From contig JBGTBQ010000093.1 in assembly GCA_041749275.1 (NCBI GenBank), positions 1-25,241 of the forward strand: a stretch of DNA of 25,241 bases, written 5' to 3'. The notes under the pieces are model-generated. The model ran no database searches and was not told where the DNA came from. It saw only the letters and a program-made list of their open reading frames with translations. Below, one piece after another: positions 5,881 through 14,161 of the stretch; position 1 is the first letter of the stretch, and every line of letters begins with the position of its first letter. The position numbers and the translations under genes were made by a program. The stretch is from JBGTBQ01 sp041749275 (GTDB lineage Bacteria > Acidobacteriota > Blastocatellia > Pyrinomonadales > Pyrinomonadaceae).

Positions 5881-8409
5881 TCACATCTGGTAATCGCTGT
5901 CGAGTAGCTCGTCTTTCTTGAGAGGGGAGCGCGGATTGCCCGTCCCGGCTGCCGTCCATGTCGGCCCGGTGGAGAGGAGCCGCCCGGCTCCTTCGGCGTC
6001 GAGCGGCTTCGAGAAGAGATACCCTTGCGCGTACTCGCAGCCCAACCCCGCCAGTGCGGCGCGGTGCGCTTCAGTCTCGACGCCCTCGGCGACTACGTTC
6101 TTGCCCAACTCATGCGCCAGCGTGAGAATCGTTTTGACGATCCCGCGGCTCTCCCGGTCTTTGCTCATGCGCGTCACGAACGAACGGTCAACCTTGAGCG
6201 TGTCGAAGGGCAGGCGGTGCAGGTAGGAGAGCGAAGAGTAGCCGGTGCCGAAGTCGTCAATGGATAACTGGACGCCGATGGCCTTGAGTTGCCGGAGCGT
6301 CTCGACGGCGGCGGCGGCGTCGCCCATCAGCGCGCTCTCCGTGATTTCCAGTTGCAGTTGCGCCGGGGCGATGCCCGCCTCCACAATAATCTCCCTAACT
6401 TCCTCCGCCAGCGTCGCCACCCGGAACTGCATAGCCGACACGTTGACGCTGACGCTGAACGAGCGGCCATCCGGCCATTCCTTGCCCCATGCGCGCAATT
6501 GGTCACATGCTTGCCGGAGCATGGACATGCCGAGCGGCGCAATGAGACCCGTCTCTTCGGCCAGCGGGATAAAGTCGGCGGGCAAGATGAGACCGCGTTC
6601 GGGGTGGTGCCAGCGGGCGAGCGCCTCGAAGCCAGTGATCTCGCCGCTGTCGAGCGCGATAATGGGCTGGTAGTGCGGGCGCACCTCGCCCGCCGCGATG
6701 GCACTCCGCAAGTCGTTCTCCAGCCGGAGCGCCTCGACTGCGCGAGCGTGCATGGTCGCGTCGAACGCCTCGTAACGGTTTTTGCCGTTGGCCTTCGCGC
6801 GGTACATGGCCGTGTCCGCGTCGCGCAGAATGTCTTCGTAGCGGTCGTAGCCGGTGGCCGAGTAAGCGATGCCGATGGAGCCGGTGGTGTGAAACTCATG
6901 GCCGTCGAGTTGGAAGGGGCGCGCTATCGCCTCCAGCGAGCGCGCGGCGATTTCCGAGGCGTCGTCCGGCCCCGTGATGCCGTCGAGCAAGATGGCGAAC
7001 TCGTCGCCGCCGAGGCGGGCGACCGTGTCCACCTTACGCACGCAGGCTTCGAGCCGGCGCGCAAGCTCGACGAGCAGGCGGTCGCCAAGATCGTGGCCTA
7101 AGCTGTCGTTGACCACTTTGAAGCGGTCGAGGTCAATGAAGAGGACGGCGAAGTGGTGGCCGCGCATACGCTTGGAGCGCTCGACGGCAAGGCTCAGGCG
7201 GTCGGCGAGGCGCGTCCGGTTCGGCAGCCCCGTCAGCGAGTCGTGGAAAGCGGCGTGGTGAATCTGTTCCTCGGCGTGTTTGCGGTCTGAGATGTCCTGC
7301 ACCTGAAGCACGAGGTGGCGGGGCCGCCCGTCATCGTCGCGCACGAGCGAGGCCGACTGCAAGGCCCAGACCGTCTGCCCTGCCTTGTGCACGTAGCGCG
7401 TCTCCAACTGATAGCTGCGGACTTCCTCCTCCAGCAACTGGTGCATCTTGATGAGCGCTTCGCCGAGGTCTTCCGGATGAGTGATGGAGCGGAAGCTGCC
7501 CCGCAGCATCTCCTCCTCGGTATATCCGAGCATCGAGCAGAGCGAGCCGTTGACTTGCAACCAGTGGCCGTCGGGGCTGACGAGCGCCATCCCGACCGCG
7601 TGGTCGAAGGCAGTGCGGAAGTGCTCTTCGCTCTCCTTGAGCGCGCGGCTGATGCGCGTCTGCTCGGCCATCTGTTTGCTCAACTCTTCGACGTGCCGCT
7701 GCGCTTCGTCCACGTTTCTGAGGTAAGTCGTGTAGGTGAAGTAAACGACGGCGATGATGGGCGCGGTCGCAAGCAAGGCGAAAAAACCAAACGAGCCGAC
7801 GAGCTTGGCAATGATGCCGGCGGTCGAAGCGCCCGCGAAATAGGTGAGCGAAGTCCAGAGGAATTTCTCGCGCCATGTCCGCCAGATCGGCTCGCCCGCC
7901 TTGAGCGCAACCCCGATCGCCACCAGACCGGAGTTGGCGGCGTACTGCGCCAAGGCCATGAGGCAAATGGCGATGACCAGATAGGAAGCATGGCCCTCCT
8001 GCACCAGTTCGGGGATGGGGCCGAAAAGCAGCCGGAGCGCCCACACGGTCAGGAAGGTCGAACAGATGAAGACCGAGACGTTGAAGGCGCGCGTGAGCGC
8101 CTTCTTTGTCGTGCGCCGCGAGATGAAGAAGCCGTCGAACGCGGCTAGAACGATGCCCGAATCGCCGCCGAACAGCAGGATCGAAAGCAGGACGAAGGTG
8201 TCGGAGACGGAGATGTAGCTCTTGACGCGCGGGATACGCACGATGATCCGCGAGCCGAAGGCGAGCGTGACGAACGCCAGCAACGCGAATCTCAAATTGA
8301 ACTGAGAGAGGTCGAGCCGCAGACAGGTGAAGACGGCGGCGGCGGCGCCCAGCGCGATCACCGCCAGCATATACGGTTTGGCTAAAATTCGTCTGGTGTC
8401 TGCGTCCAT
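5881..8409 (-). CDS. membrane PAS-GGDEF-EAL cyclic-di-GMP enzyme
   Basis: This 842-residue protein has about seven or eight hydrophobic helices in residues 10-230, a linking coiled region, a PAS domain at about 262-378 (SMLGYTEEEML; SDRKHAEEQI at its end), a GGDEF domain at about 385-550 and an EAL domain at about 560-805. The cyclase motif GGDEF (467-471) and the inhibitory RxxD site (RKVD, 458-461) five residues before it are intact. In the phosphodiesterase part, GFEALARW (593-600), NVSAMQF, ITESALM and DDFGTGYSS (718-726) are all present. It may therefore both make and degrade c-di-GMP, with the balance set by the membrane sensor and PAS. The N-terminal region resembles MASE-type integral sensor domains, but I cannot assign which one. 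The ATG at 8409 has only a weak purine stretch upstream. It stands alone, convergent with the acetyltransferase gene. Confidence 0.95.
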   Translation of the reverse strand: MDADTRRILAKPYMLAVIALGAAAAVFTCLRLDLSQFNLRFALLAFVTLAFGSRIIVRIPRVKSYISVSDTFVLLSILLFGGDSGIVLAAFDGFFISRRTTKKALTRAFNVSVFICSTFLTVWALRLLFGPIPELVQEGHASYLVIAICLMALAQYAANSGLVAIGVALKAGEPIWRTWREKFLWTSLTYFAGASTAGIIAKLVGSFGFFALLATAPIIAVVYFTYTTYLRNVDEAQRHVEELSKQMAEQTRISRALKESEEHFRTAFDHAVGMALVSPDGHWLQVNGSLCSMLGYTEEEMLRGSFRSITHPEDLGEALIKMHQLLEEEVRSYQLETRYVHKAGQTVWALQSASLVRDDDGRPRHLVLQVQDISDRKHAEEQIHHAAFHDSLTGLPNRTRLADRLSLAVERSKRMRGHHFAVLFIDLDRFKVVNDSLGHDLGDRLLVELARRLEACVRKVDTVARLGGDEFAILLDGITGPDDASEIAARSLEAIARPFQLDGHEFHTTGSIGIAYSATGYDRYEDILRDADTAMYRAKANGKNRYEAFDATMHARAVEALRLENDLRSAIAAGEVRPHYQPIIALDSGEITGFEALARWHHPERGLILPADFIPLAEETGLIAPLGMSMLRQACDQLRAWGKEWPDGRSFSVSVNVSAMQFRVATLAEEVREIIVEAGIAPAQLQLEITESALMGDAAAAVETLRQLKAIGVQLSIDDFGTGYSSLSYLHRLPFDTLKVDRSFVTRMSKDRESRGIVKTILTLAHELGKNVVAEGVETEAHRAALAGLGCEYAQGYLFSKPLDAEGAGRLLSTGPTWTAAGTGNPRSPLKKDELLDSDYQM

Positions 8410-8861
8410 CTTCTATAACAAGTAAGCGTCGCGCGAGGCCGCGTGTGAGGGGCGGACAGGCTGGCGCTGACAACAGATTGCAAGGCGCGTGCCCCATTCC
8501 CGCGCGCGATGTGGCAGCCCCGAATGGCGTGAAAACCGCGGCGGCGCAAGGAAGTTCGAGCCTCAGCGGTCGCTGCCTGCTCAGTCAAGACGACAATCCG
8601 TGGTCAATATGACGCGGCGCCGGTCACTCGCTAAGTCACGGACTTAGCGAGTGACCGGCGCCACTGTCATCAAGCCGCCACCTGTCTCTTACCTCTCTAA
8701 ATCGAAACTGACGCGAATGGTCCACCAGCGGTTGCTGCCCCACCGGATTCCAGCGTCGCGCAAGCGTCGCATCGAGGTAAACCTTGCTCTGGCCGCCTGC
8801 CAGCGGCACGACCGGCTCGCACGGCAAGTCCTCTATGGACGCCGCTTTGTTCCCTGCCACG
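8410..8861. other. intergenic region upstream of the c-di-GMP gene
   Basis: No gene is convincing here. Short frames exist on both strands. One on the minus strand (8636-8860, GTG start) follows the cupredoxin stop almost directly and contains the text ARRWNPVGQQPLV, which faintly recalls IS630-type transposase fragments, but it lacks enough sequence to support a call. The main feature is the perfect hairpin at 8616-8662. The promoter of the GGDEF-EAL gene should lie in the part nearest 8410, but I see no clear -10/-35 pair. Confidence 0.4.
8616..8662. repeat. perfect 22-bp palindrome with 3-base loop
   Basis: Bases 8616-8637 and 8641-8662 are perfectly complementary, with ACG as the loop. 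The stem starts GGCGCCGGTCACTCG and ends near CTAAGTC. It lies downstream of the copper operon and upstream of the c-di-GMP gene. As RNA it would be extremely stable on either strand. No T-run follows, so a REP-like element, a cruciform or a rho-independent-like end are all possible. Confidence 0.85.
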
Positions 8862-9239
8862 TCATTCTACAATCAGCCTTCCCTTGTACATGTTCATCCC
8901 GCAGGTGAACTCGTACTGACCCGGTTCCCTCGGCGTGACTTCGATGGCGACGGTCTTGTTCTCCGGCAGGTGCGCGCGCTTGCCAAACTCGGGCAGCACA
9001 ACCTCTTCGCCGCACGTAGAGGCTTCGCGGCGCGTAAAATTCAGCCGGAGAGGTCTGCCGGCTTTGACGACGATGGCCGCCGGTTGGTATCCCCCCTTGA
9101 CCGTCACGTCAATCACCTGCACGCCGCCCGCCCCCGTCCGCGCCGCGACCGACTCGCCCTTCCACAGCCAGAAGTACCAGACGATCCAGCCGATGACACC
9201 GAAGCCGACAAGCGTGACGATAAGCTGTGTTGTGTTCAT
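8862..9239 (-). CDS. membrane-anchored cupredoxin-domain protein
   Basis: The 125-residue protein has one N-terminal transmembrane helix (residues 7-26) followed by a cupredoxin fold outside the membrane. Likely copper ligands are in the pair CGEEVVLPEFGKRAHL (Cys76, His90) and FTCGMNMYKG (Cys113, Met114-116 region). This Cys-rich set resembles the cupredoxin_1 proteins encoded beside copper ATPases, not classical plastocyanin. It probably binds or passes copper delivered by CopA at the outer face of the membrane. Its ATG overlaps the TGA of copA (ATGA), and a perfect AAGGAGGT lies seven bases upstream of the ATG, so translation is likely coupled and strong. Confidence 0.88.
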   Translation of the reverse strand: MNTTQLIVTLVGFGVIGWIVWYFWLWKGESVAARTGAGGVQVIDVTVKGGYQPAAIVVKAGRPLRLNFTRREASTCGEEVVLPEFGKRAHLPENKTVAIEVTPREPGQYEFTCGMNMYKGRLIVE

Positions 9240-11647
9240 GTCCTGACCTCCTTGACGAGACGCGGCTCGAAGAAACGCAGCCGGTTGGCGTTCGTCACCA
9301 CCGTAATCGAGGACGCCGCCATCGCCGCCCCCGCGATGATCGGCGAGAGCAGCAGACCGAGCAGCGGGTAGAGCAGCCCGGCGGCGATAGGGATGCCGAG
9401 CGTGTTGTAGATGAAAGCCCCGAACAGATTCTGCTTGATGTTTCGCAGCGTCGCCCGCGAGACTTCGACGGCGGTGACTACGCCACGCAGGCTCCCGCCG
9501 ACAAGCGTCACGTCGGCTGCCTCGATGGCGATATCCGTGCCCGTCCCGATGGCAAAGCCGACATCCGCCTGCGCCAGCGCCGGGGCGTCGTTGATGCCGT
9601 CGCCGACCATCCCGACGAGCCGCGCGCCGCGCCCGCCTCTCTCTTTCTTCCGTAAACCTTCGGCTTGAAGTTTCTCGACCTCGCGCGCCTTCTCCTGCGG
9701 AAGCACTTCGGCCAGCACACGTTTGATCCCGACCTGACGGGCGATGGCATTGGCCGTGCGCTCGTTGTCGCCGGTAATCATCACTACCTCGACGCCCATC
9801 ATTTCCAGCGCGCGGATGGCCGCGACCGAGTCATCCTTGATCGTATCGGCGACGCCGATGAGTCCCGCGGGCTTTCCGTCAACGGCGACGAACATCGGAG
9901 TCTTGCCCTCGTCCGCGAGGCGCGCGGACTGCTCCTCGAATTCGGCGAGCGAGACGTTCTCTCTCTCCATCAGCTTGCGATTCCCGACCGCCACGCGCTG
10001 GCCCGCGACGACCGCCTCGACGCCGTGACCCGGCACGGCCTCAAACTGCTCCGGCTCATCCACCTCAATCCCGCGCGCGCGCGCGCCGCTCACGATTGCC
10101 TCGGCCAGCGGGTGCTCGCTCCGCCTGTCCGCCACGGCTGCCAGCCGCAACACATCTTTTTCAGTGAAGCCTTCGAGCGGCAACACGTCCGTCAACTCCG
10201 GTCTTCCCTTCGTGATCGTGCCGGTCTTGTCGAGGACGATGGTGTCGAGCCGCGAGGCCGTCTCCAACGCCTCGCCGTTTCTGATGAGCACGCCATACTC
10301 CGCGGCCTTACCCACGCCGACCATGAGGCTGATCGGCGTCGCCAAGCCCAAAGCGCACGGGCAGGCGATGACCAGCACGGCGACGGTCGTCACGATGGCG
10401 AAGTTCAGCACCGGCTCAGGGCCGAAGTTGAACCACGCGAGGAAGGTCAGGATGGCGATAATCATTACCGCCGGCACGAAGTACGAGGAGACTTTATCCA
10501 CCAGTCTGCCGATGGGCGGTCTCGAACTCTGCGCCCGCTGGACCATCTCGACGATCTGCGCGAGCGCCGTTTCCCGCCCCACCTTCATCGCGCGGAAGGT
10601 GAACGCGCCCGTCTTGTTCACGCTCGACCCGATCACCGCATCGCCCGTCTGCTTGTCCACCGGCACCGACTCGCCGGTGACGACCGACTCGTCTATCGCC
10701 GACTCGCCATCCAGAATCACGCCATCAACCGGCACACGCTCGCCGGGCCGGACCAGCACCGTATCGCCGACGACCACATCTTCGATTGGAACGTCAAGTT
10801 CCTGACCGTCGCGGATGACCCGCGCGGTCTTGGCCTGCAACTCCATCAGTTTCCTGATGGCCGCGCTCGAACGGCTCTTGGCCCTGATTTCAAGCGCCTG
10901 TCCGAGCAGGATGAGCGCGATGACGATGACCGCCACCTCGAAGTACATCCCGCGCGTCCCCGCCGGGAAGAGACCCGGCGCGACGACGACGACCGTCGAG
11001 TAGGCCCACGCCGCGCCGGTGCCGAGCGCGACCAGTGTGTCCATGTTCGTGTTGTGATTTCGCAGGCCGTTCCATGCGCTCACGAAGAACTGGCTGCCCG
11101 ACCACGCGAGCACCGGCAGCGTCAGAATTGAAGCCGCGATGCCGATCTCGCGGTGCCAGTGCATGAGCCACTCACTCCCGGACGGCACGAACTCGGCGAA
11201 CATCAAGAACAACAACGGGACGCCGACGATGGTCGCAAACCAGAACTTCCGCATCATCGTGCGATAGCTCTGGCCTTGCGCCTCCTCCGCGTTGATACGG
11301 TCGTCGTGCACTTCGCCCCGACCCACCGCGACCGCCGCTGTTTCATCATGCACGGGTGCGGCGGAGGTGTGCTTCTCGTGTCCATGAGCGCCGCCCTTGT
11401 CCGCTGTCCGCCGCAAAGACGTGAGCTGCATGGGCGGGGTCGCCGCGACACTTCCTCCGCGGCAACTCCCCTGCTCTGAAGCGTCGGCAACCGGCGCCCC
11501 GGCGTCGAACTTCGCCTTGCACCCCGTCGAGCAGAAGTAGTAACGCACGCCATCGCGCTCGCTCGTGCCGGCTGCCGTCGCGGGATTCACTGTCATCCCG
11601 CACACCGGATCAACGAACATCTCTTGCTGTGTCACAGTCGCTTTCAT
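9236..11647 (-). CDS. copA: copper-exporting P1B-type ATPase with N-terminal YHS domain
   Basis: The 803-residue protein pumps Cu+ out of the cytoplasm. It starts with a YHS/TRASH-like metal domain (DPVCGMTVNPATA at 13-25, YYFCSTGCKAKF at 36-47) in place of the usual HMA domains. A His-rich linker (HGHEKHTS, residues 88-95; HDE and HDD further on) follows. ATPase motifs are complete: TGES (324-327), the membrane CPC site (429-431), DKTGT with phosphorylated Asp473, SEHP (510-513) and GDGIND (682-687). YNTLGIPIAAG (747-757) and MAASS (776-780) are the Cu+-specific membrane signatures of the P1B-1 group. A basic insertion (about RKKERGGRGAR, 666-676) interrupts the sequence before GDGIND and is absent from typical relatives. 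The gene lies 12 bp after the MerR-type gene and overlaps the cupredoxin gene. Confidence 0.96.
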   Translation of the reverse strand: MKATVTQQEMFVDPVCGMTVNPATAAGTSERDGVRYYFCSTGCKAKFDAGAPVADASEQGSCRGGSVAATPPMQLTSLRRTADKGGAHGHEKHTSAAPVHDETAAVAVGRGEVHDDRINAEEAQGQSYRTMMRKFWFATIVGVPLLFLMFAEFVPSGSEWLMHWHREIGIAASILTLPVLAWSGSQFFVSAWNGLRNHNTNMDTLVALGTGAAWAYSTVVVVAPGLFPAGTRGMYFEVAVIVIALILLGQALEIRAKSRSSAAIRKLMELQAKTARVIRDGQELDVPIEDVVVGDTVLVRPGERVPVDGVILDGESAIDESVVTGESVPVDKQTGDAVIGSSVNKTGAFTFRAMKVGRETALAQIVEMVQRAQSSRPPIGRLVDKVSSYFVPAVMIIAILTFLAWFNFGPEPVLNFAIVTTVAVLVIACPCALGLATPISLMVGVGKAAEYGVLIRNGEALETASRLDTIVLDKTGTITKGRPELTDVLPLEGFTEKDVLRLAAVADRRSEHPLAEAIVSGARARGIEVDEPEQFEAVPGHGVEAVVAGQRVAVGNRKLMERENVSLAEFEEQSARLADEGKTPMFVAVDGKPAGLIGVADTIKDDSVAAIRALEMMGVEVVMITGDNERTANAIARQVGIKRVLAEVLPQEKAREVEKLQAEGLRKKERGGRGARLVGMVGDGINDAPALAQADVGFAIGTGTDIAIEAADVTLVGGSLRGVVTAVEVSRATLRNIKQNLFGAFIYNTLGIPIAAGLLYPLLGLLLSPIIAGAAMAASSITVVTNANRLRFFEPRLVKEVRT
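9246..9253 (-). promoter_or_regulatory. perfect Shine-Dalgarno site of the cupredoxin gene
   Basis: The minus strand reads AAGGAGGT here, six to seven bases before the ATG at 9239, and it is embedded in the last codons of copA. It fixes the start of the small downstream gene and suggests a higher translation rate for the cupredoxin than for the pump. Confidence 0.8.
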
Positions 11648-11659
11648 ATCTCAACCCCT

Positions 11660-12181
11660 TTACCCGGACTGCGCCTTGCCGCGCCTCGTCCTCTTCAACC
11701 CTTCCGCACCAGTGTAGTGACCGGCGTGCCCGACCTCCGAGCCTTCGATCAGCCCGCAGATGTGGCCGGGCGCCCGCCCCACCTTGTCCCATTCCTCCAG
11801 CGTAGACTTCAACTCATTCCGGAAGCGATGCAGTTCACGCAAACGCTCTTCGAGTTCCGCCATGCGCCGCCGGACGATCTCTCTCACCTCATCACAGGGG
11901 CTTGCGCCTTTGCGCGCGTCGTCAACGATCCGACGTATCTCATCCAGCGAGAAGCCGAGCGCCTGCGCCCGCTTGATAAAAGACAGTCGCTCCAGCACCT
12001 CTTCACCGTAGACACGATAGCCGCTCTCAGTACGCGACGGTCTGTCTATCAAACCGCCTTTCTCGTAGAACCTCAGCGCCTCGATGCCGACGCCGCTGCG
12101 CTTCGAGACTTCACCGATCTTCAGCAACTGGCGCCCCTCTTCCTCATCAACGATCCGCACGCCCCGTCTCGTCTCTCGCAT
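11660..12181 (-). CDS. MerR-family metal-responsive transcriptional regulator (copper-type context)
   Basis: From the ATG at 12181, which is preceded by GGGAG, the protein has 173 residues. The winged-helix DNA-binding part is LLKIGEVSKRSGVGIEALRFYEKGGLI at about 19-45 followed by RTESGYRVYGEE. A long dimer helix follows (90-130). The metal-site cysteines fall at Cys96 (SPCDEV) and Cys142 (GHICGLIEG), with histidines at 140, 152 and 155. This matches heavy-metal MerR regulators; copper is inferred from the copA gene 12 bp downstream. The spacing between the two cysteines is much wider than in E. coli CueR, so the metal could differ. An upstream ATG at 12202 has no Shine-Dalgarno site and overlaps the promoter transcript start region. 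The gene leads the operon and is probably autoregulated. Confidence 0.9.
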   Translation of the reverse strand: MRETRRGVRIVDEEEGRQLLKIGEVSKRSGVGIEALRFYEKGGLIDRPSRTESGYRVYGEEVLERLSFIKRAQALGFSLDEIRRIVDDARKGASPCDEVREIVRRRMAELEERLRELHRFRNELKSTLEEWDKVGRAPGHICGLIEGSEVGHAGHYTGAEGLKRTRRGKAQSG

Positions 12182-12213
12182 TCCTTCACTCCCTTCGAGC
12201 ATTCGATACGTGG

Positions 12214-12245
12214 ATTATAAAGCCTGTACCCGGCTACAGAGTCAA
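12214..12245 (-). promoter_or_regulatory. MerR-type promoter/operator of the copper operon
   Basis: On the minus strand TTGACT (12245-12240) and TATAAT (12219-12214) are separated by exactly 20 bases, the overlong spacer that MerR-family activators correct by twisting DNA. Within the spacer lies a dyad, CTGTA-6-TACAG (12239-12224). The -10 box is followed by the regulator's start 33 bases downstream. The dyad position, spacer length and gene context agree. Confidence 0.85.
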
Positions 12246-12260
12246 GCATATTCTCACCTC

Positions 12261-12446
12261 AGAGCGTGTCTAAAAAGTCAGCTTGGAATCAGCTCCGTCA
12301 GGAGCGGAATGTTTGTAGCACTCAACCAGCGCTGAGAGATGCAACTCCGTCCGGAGCGGCAGGTGAATGTCTGTCGCCCCTTCGGGGCTGAGAGAGCGAG
12401 CTACAAACATTTCGCCCCTCGCGGGGCTTTTGAGACACGCTCTAAG
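12261..12446. repeat. ~190-bp repeat element with terminal inverted repeats, copy 2
   Basis: The ends are AGAGCGTGTCTAAAAAG and TTTTGAGACACGCTCTAAG. The core 'GGAGCGGCAGGTGAATGTCTG' region followed by CGCCCCTTCGGGGC is the same as in the copy at 4603-4805. The outer blocks (CAGCTCCGTCAGGAGCGGAA and CGCCCCTCGCGGGGC) are partly exchanged compared with copy 1. It ends about 15 bp upstream of the -35 box of the copper promoter, so its insertion could influence that promoter. Confidence 0.85.
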
Positions 12447-12617
12447 CAATAACCTTCCCTATATCAACCACATGAAGAGGTAGCGCGCTTTGTCCAAGCC
12501 AGCGACAAGGTTTTGCATCTGTTCCAGATTACGCCATTCAGGCAAAGAGGGTATGAAAGACCGCCAAGGCGTCTTGAAATTGTCCCGACAACTTTCGCCT
12601 GCGTTGCGAAGCGTAGG

Positions 12618-13139
12618 TCAATGCTGTTTGGTGGGTTGTGCTTCTTTTCTGCCGTCGGTAAGGCGCACGTCGAACACGGGTGTTTCGACCAGATGAAATG
12701 TCGCTGAGGCCATCGCCACGTGGCCTTCCGTCTTGTCAATCTCTTCGAGGATGCGTGTGAAGAGTTGGTCTTTCACGCTCCGCCTCCGCTTAAAGTCCAC
12801 GACGAAGCGAACGGTGAACTCCAGCCAGTTATCGTTGGCAATCAGCGTGACCGTCGGTGCGACGCTGGCATCTTCAATGAGAAATTTTTCCACCATCCCC
12901 TTCCACGACGCCTCAGCCTGTTGAGCATAATCGCCCACTGCTTCGTCGGCCACGCGTTGGAGAATTTCCCGCGCCAGACGGTAATCGCTGCCGTATTTGA
13001 TCGGCACTCTGACCTCGTCCCATAAAAACGGAAAGTCGCCGGAGTAGTTGAAGACCGGCTCTTTGAAGACGAAGCTGTTAGCGATGCGGACGATGCGCCC
13101 GCTGTAGAGGTCGCCCTTGACCCATTCGCCGATTTCCAT
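12618..13139 (-). pseudogene. 5'-truncated MscS-family channel remnant (C-terminal domain only)
   Basis: From the ATG at 13139 the sequence encodes 173 residues that begin directly inside the MscS beta domain: MEIGEWVKGDLYSGRIVRIA, then NSFVFKEPVFNYSGDFPFLWDEVRVP and a SDYRLAREIL helix. In the family this text normally follows a three-helix pore and a LEIGNWV-type strand, so all membrane helices are missing. Only 113 bp separate it from the upstream MscS gene, so the missing part is not present in another frame. After its TGA the same frame stays open to about 12459 with readable text (SLPEWRNLEQMQNLVAGLDKARYL as two pieces), which I do not recognise. It is a remnant or, less likely, a soluble domain protein. 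Confidence 0.7.
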
Positions 13140-13252
13140 TTCCCTGTAACTCAAAATTGTATGAGCCTCGGTTGAAGGTTTGGACTTCCAACTGTTTGTA
13201 AGATCGCCGACTTTTTGCCCAACCTCGTCAGCGCGGTGGTCATTTGAACAAG

Positions 13253-14134
13253 TCACGCTTCTTCTTCCGCGCGGAGGTCTTCTGACGAGGGCGCTTGATC
13301 GTGACGGCTCCAACGCAGGAGCATCCCGCGCCGCAGAAATTCCGCTTTGGCGCGTTGCGTGATGTCGCTCTGAAGCCGCGGCTCAAAGCGATGATCGTAC
13401 ACGTAAGCTTTAACGCGCACGGTCATGTACGGGCCGTCCTGAAAATGATCCTGCAAGAGCACCACCACGGGCTTTGACAACAGAACATACGGCGAGCTGT
13501 ACGCCGCTTCCGCGCCAATGCCGATAACTTCGGTCGGGTCTGTGTCGTGTGGCACAAAGAGGTCTGTCACAACCTGACAATCCGGCACGCCGGAGTTGGC
13601 ATTCCACGCCTTACCGCTCAGGATGTCGCTGTTGGGAATGGTCACGCGCGTATCGTCGGGCGTCGTCAGTTTCGTGCTCCGCAGGCCGATGTGGTCTATC
13701 TCGCCGTAAGCGTCGCCAATCTTCACGCGGTCGCCAAGCTGATACGGGCGGTCAATCAAAATCACCAGACCGCCGATGAGGTTCTTGACCAAATCCTGCG
13801 CGCCCAAACCGAGCGCAATCCCGACTGAGGCCAGCACCGCCAGCAAGGTTTCGCGTGAGGGCGCGAAGATCGTGAGGACGATGACCGTCCCGGCGATCCA
13901 CAGGAAAAAGCGAAAGACCGGCGACAACAACTTGAAGAAGAAGCGGGCGCGCGGCGCGCGGCGACTAAGCGTCTCCAACAGCGACTGGCTGACGCGCACC
14001 AGCAGGTACGTCACGACCAAAACAAGGACGCCGTAGAGCACGTTTCGGGCCGAAATCTTCGTGAGGATTTCGATGGGATTCATGCTTAAATCCTGTAGCG
14101 CCAAGCCAACTGAAACGATAGGGACTGCGTTCAT
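13253..14134 (-). CDS. small-conductance mechanosensitive channel, MscS family
   Basis: The 293-residue protein has three hydrophobic helices at about 32-50, 64-88 and 92-125, the last being the pore helix ASVGIALGLGAQDLVKNLIGG, then the beta domain RPYQLGDRVKIGDAYGEIDHIG and NSDILSGKAWN, and an alpha/beta C-terminal domain. MscS opens under membrane tension and protects against hypo-osmotic shock. The start is ATG 14134 with GGGAG upstream. It lies 27 bp downstream of a P-loop ATPase gene, so the two are probably co-transcribed, and the remnant of another MscS follows. All essential parts appear intact; pore-lining Gly/Ala pattern is preserved. Confidence 0.92.
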   Translation of the reverse strand: MNAVPIVSVGLALQDLSMNPIEILTKISARNVLYGVLVLVVTYLLVRVSQSLLETLSRRAPRARFFFKLLSPVFRFFLWIAGTVIVLTIFAPSRETLLAVLASVGIALGLGAQDLVKNLIGGLVILIDRPYQLGDRVKIGDAYGEIDHIGLRSTKLTTPDDTRVTIPNSDILSGKAWNANSGVPDCQVVTDLFVPHDTDPTEVIGIGAEAAYSSPYVLLSKPVVVLLQDHFQDGPYMTVRVKAYVYDHRFEPRLQSDITQRAKAEFLRRGMLLRWSRHDQAPSSEDLRAEEEA

Positions 14135-14161
14135 AAACAGGCTCTCCCAATCTTAACCGCT

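Noticed and set aside
8636..8860. Small minus-strand gene following the cupredoxin gene
   Set aside because: GTG start without a Shine-Dalgarno site, runs through a perfect palindrome, no recognised domain; the resemblance to an IS630 fragment is too weak.
9665..11131. Plus-strand frame of nearly 490 codons across copA
   Set aside because: Antisense shadow; Arg/His/Asp-rich composition typical of the complement of GC-rich genes, no domain.
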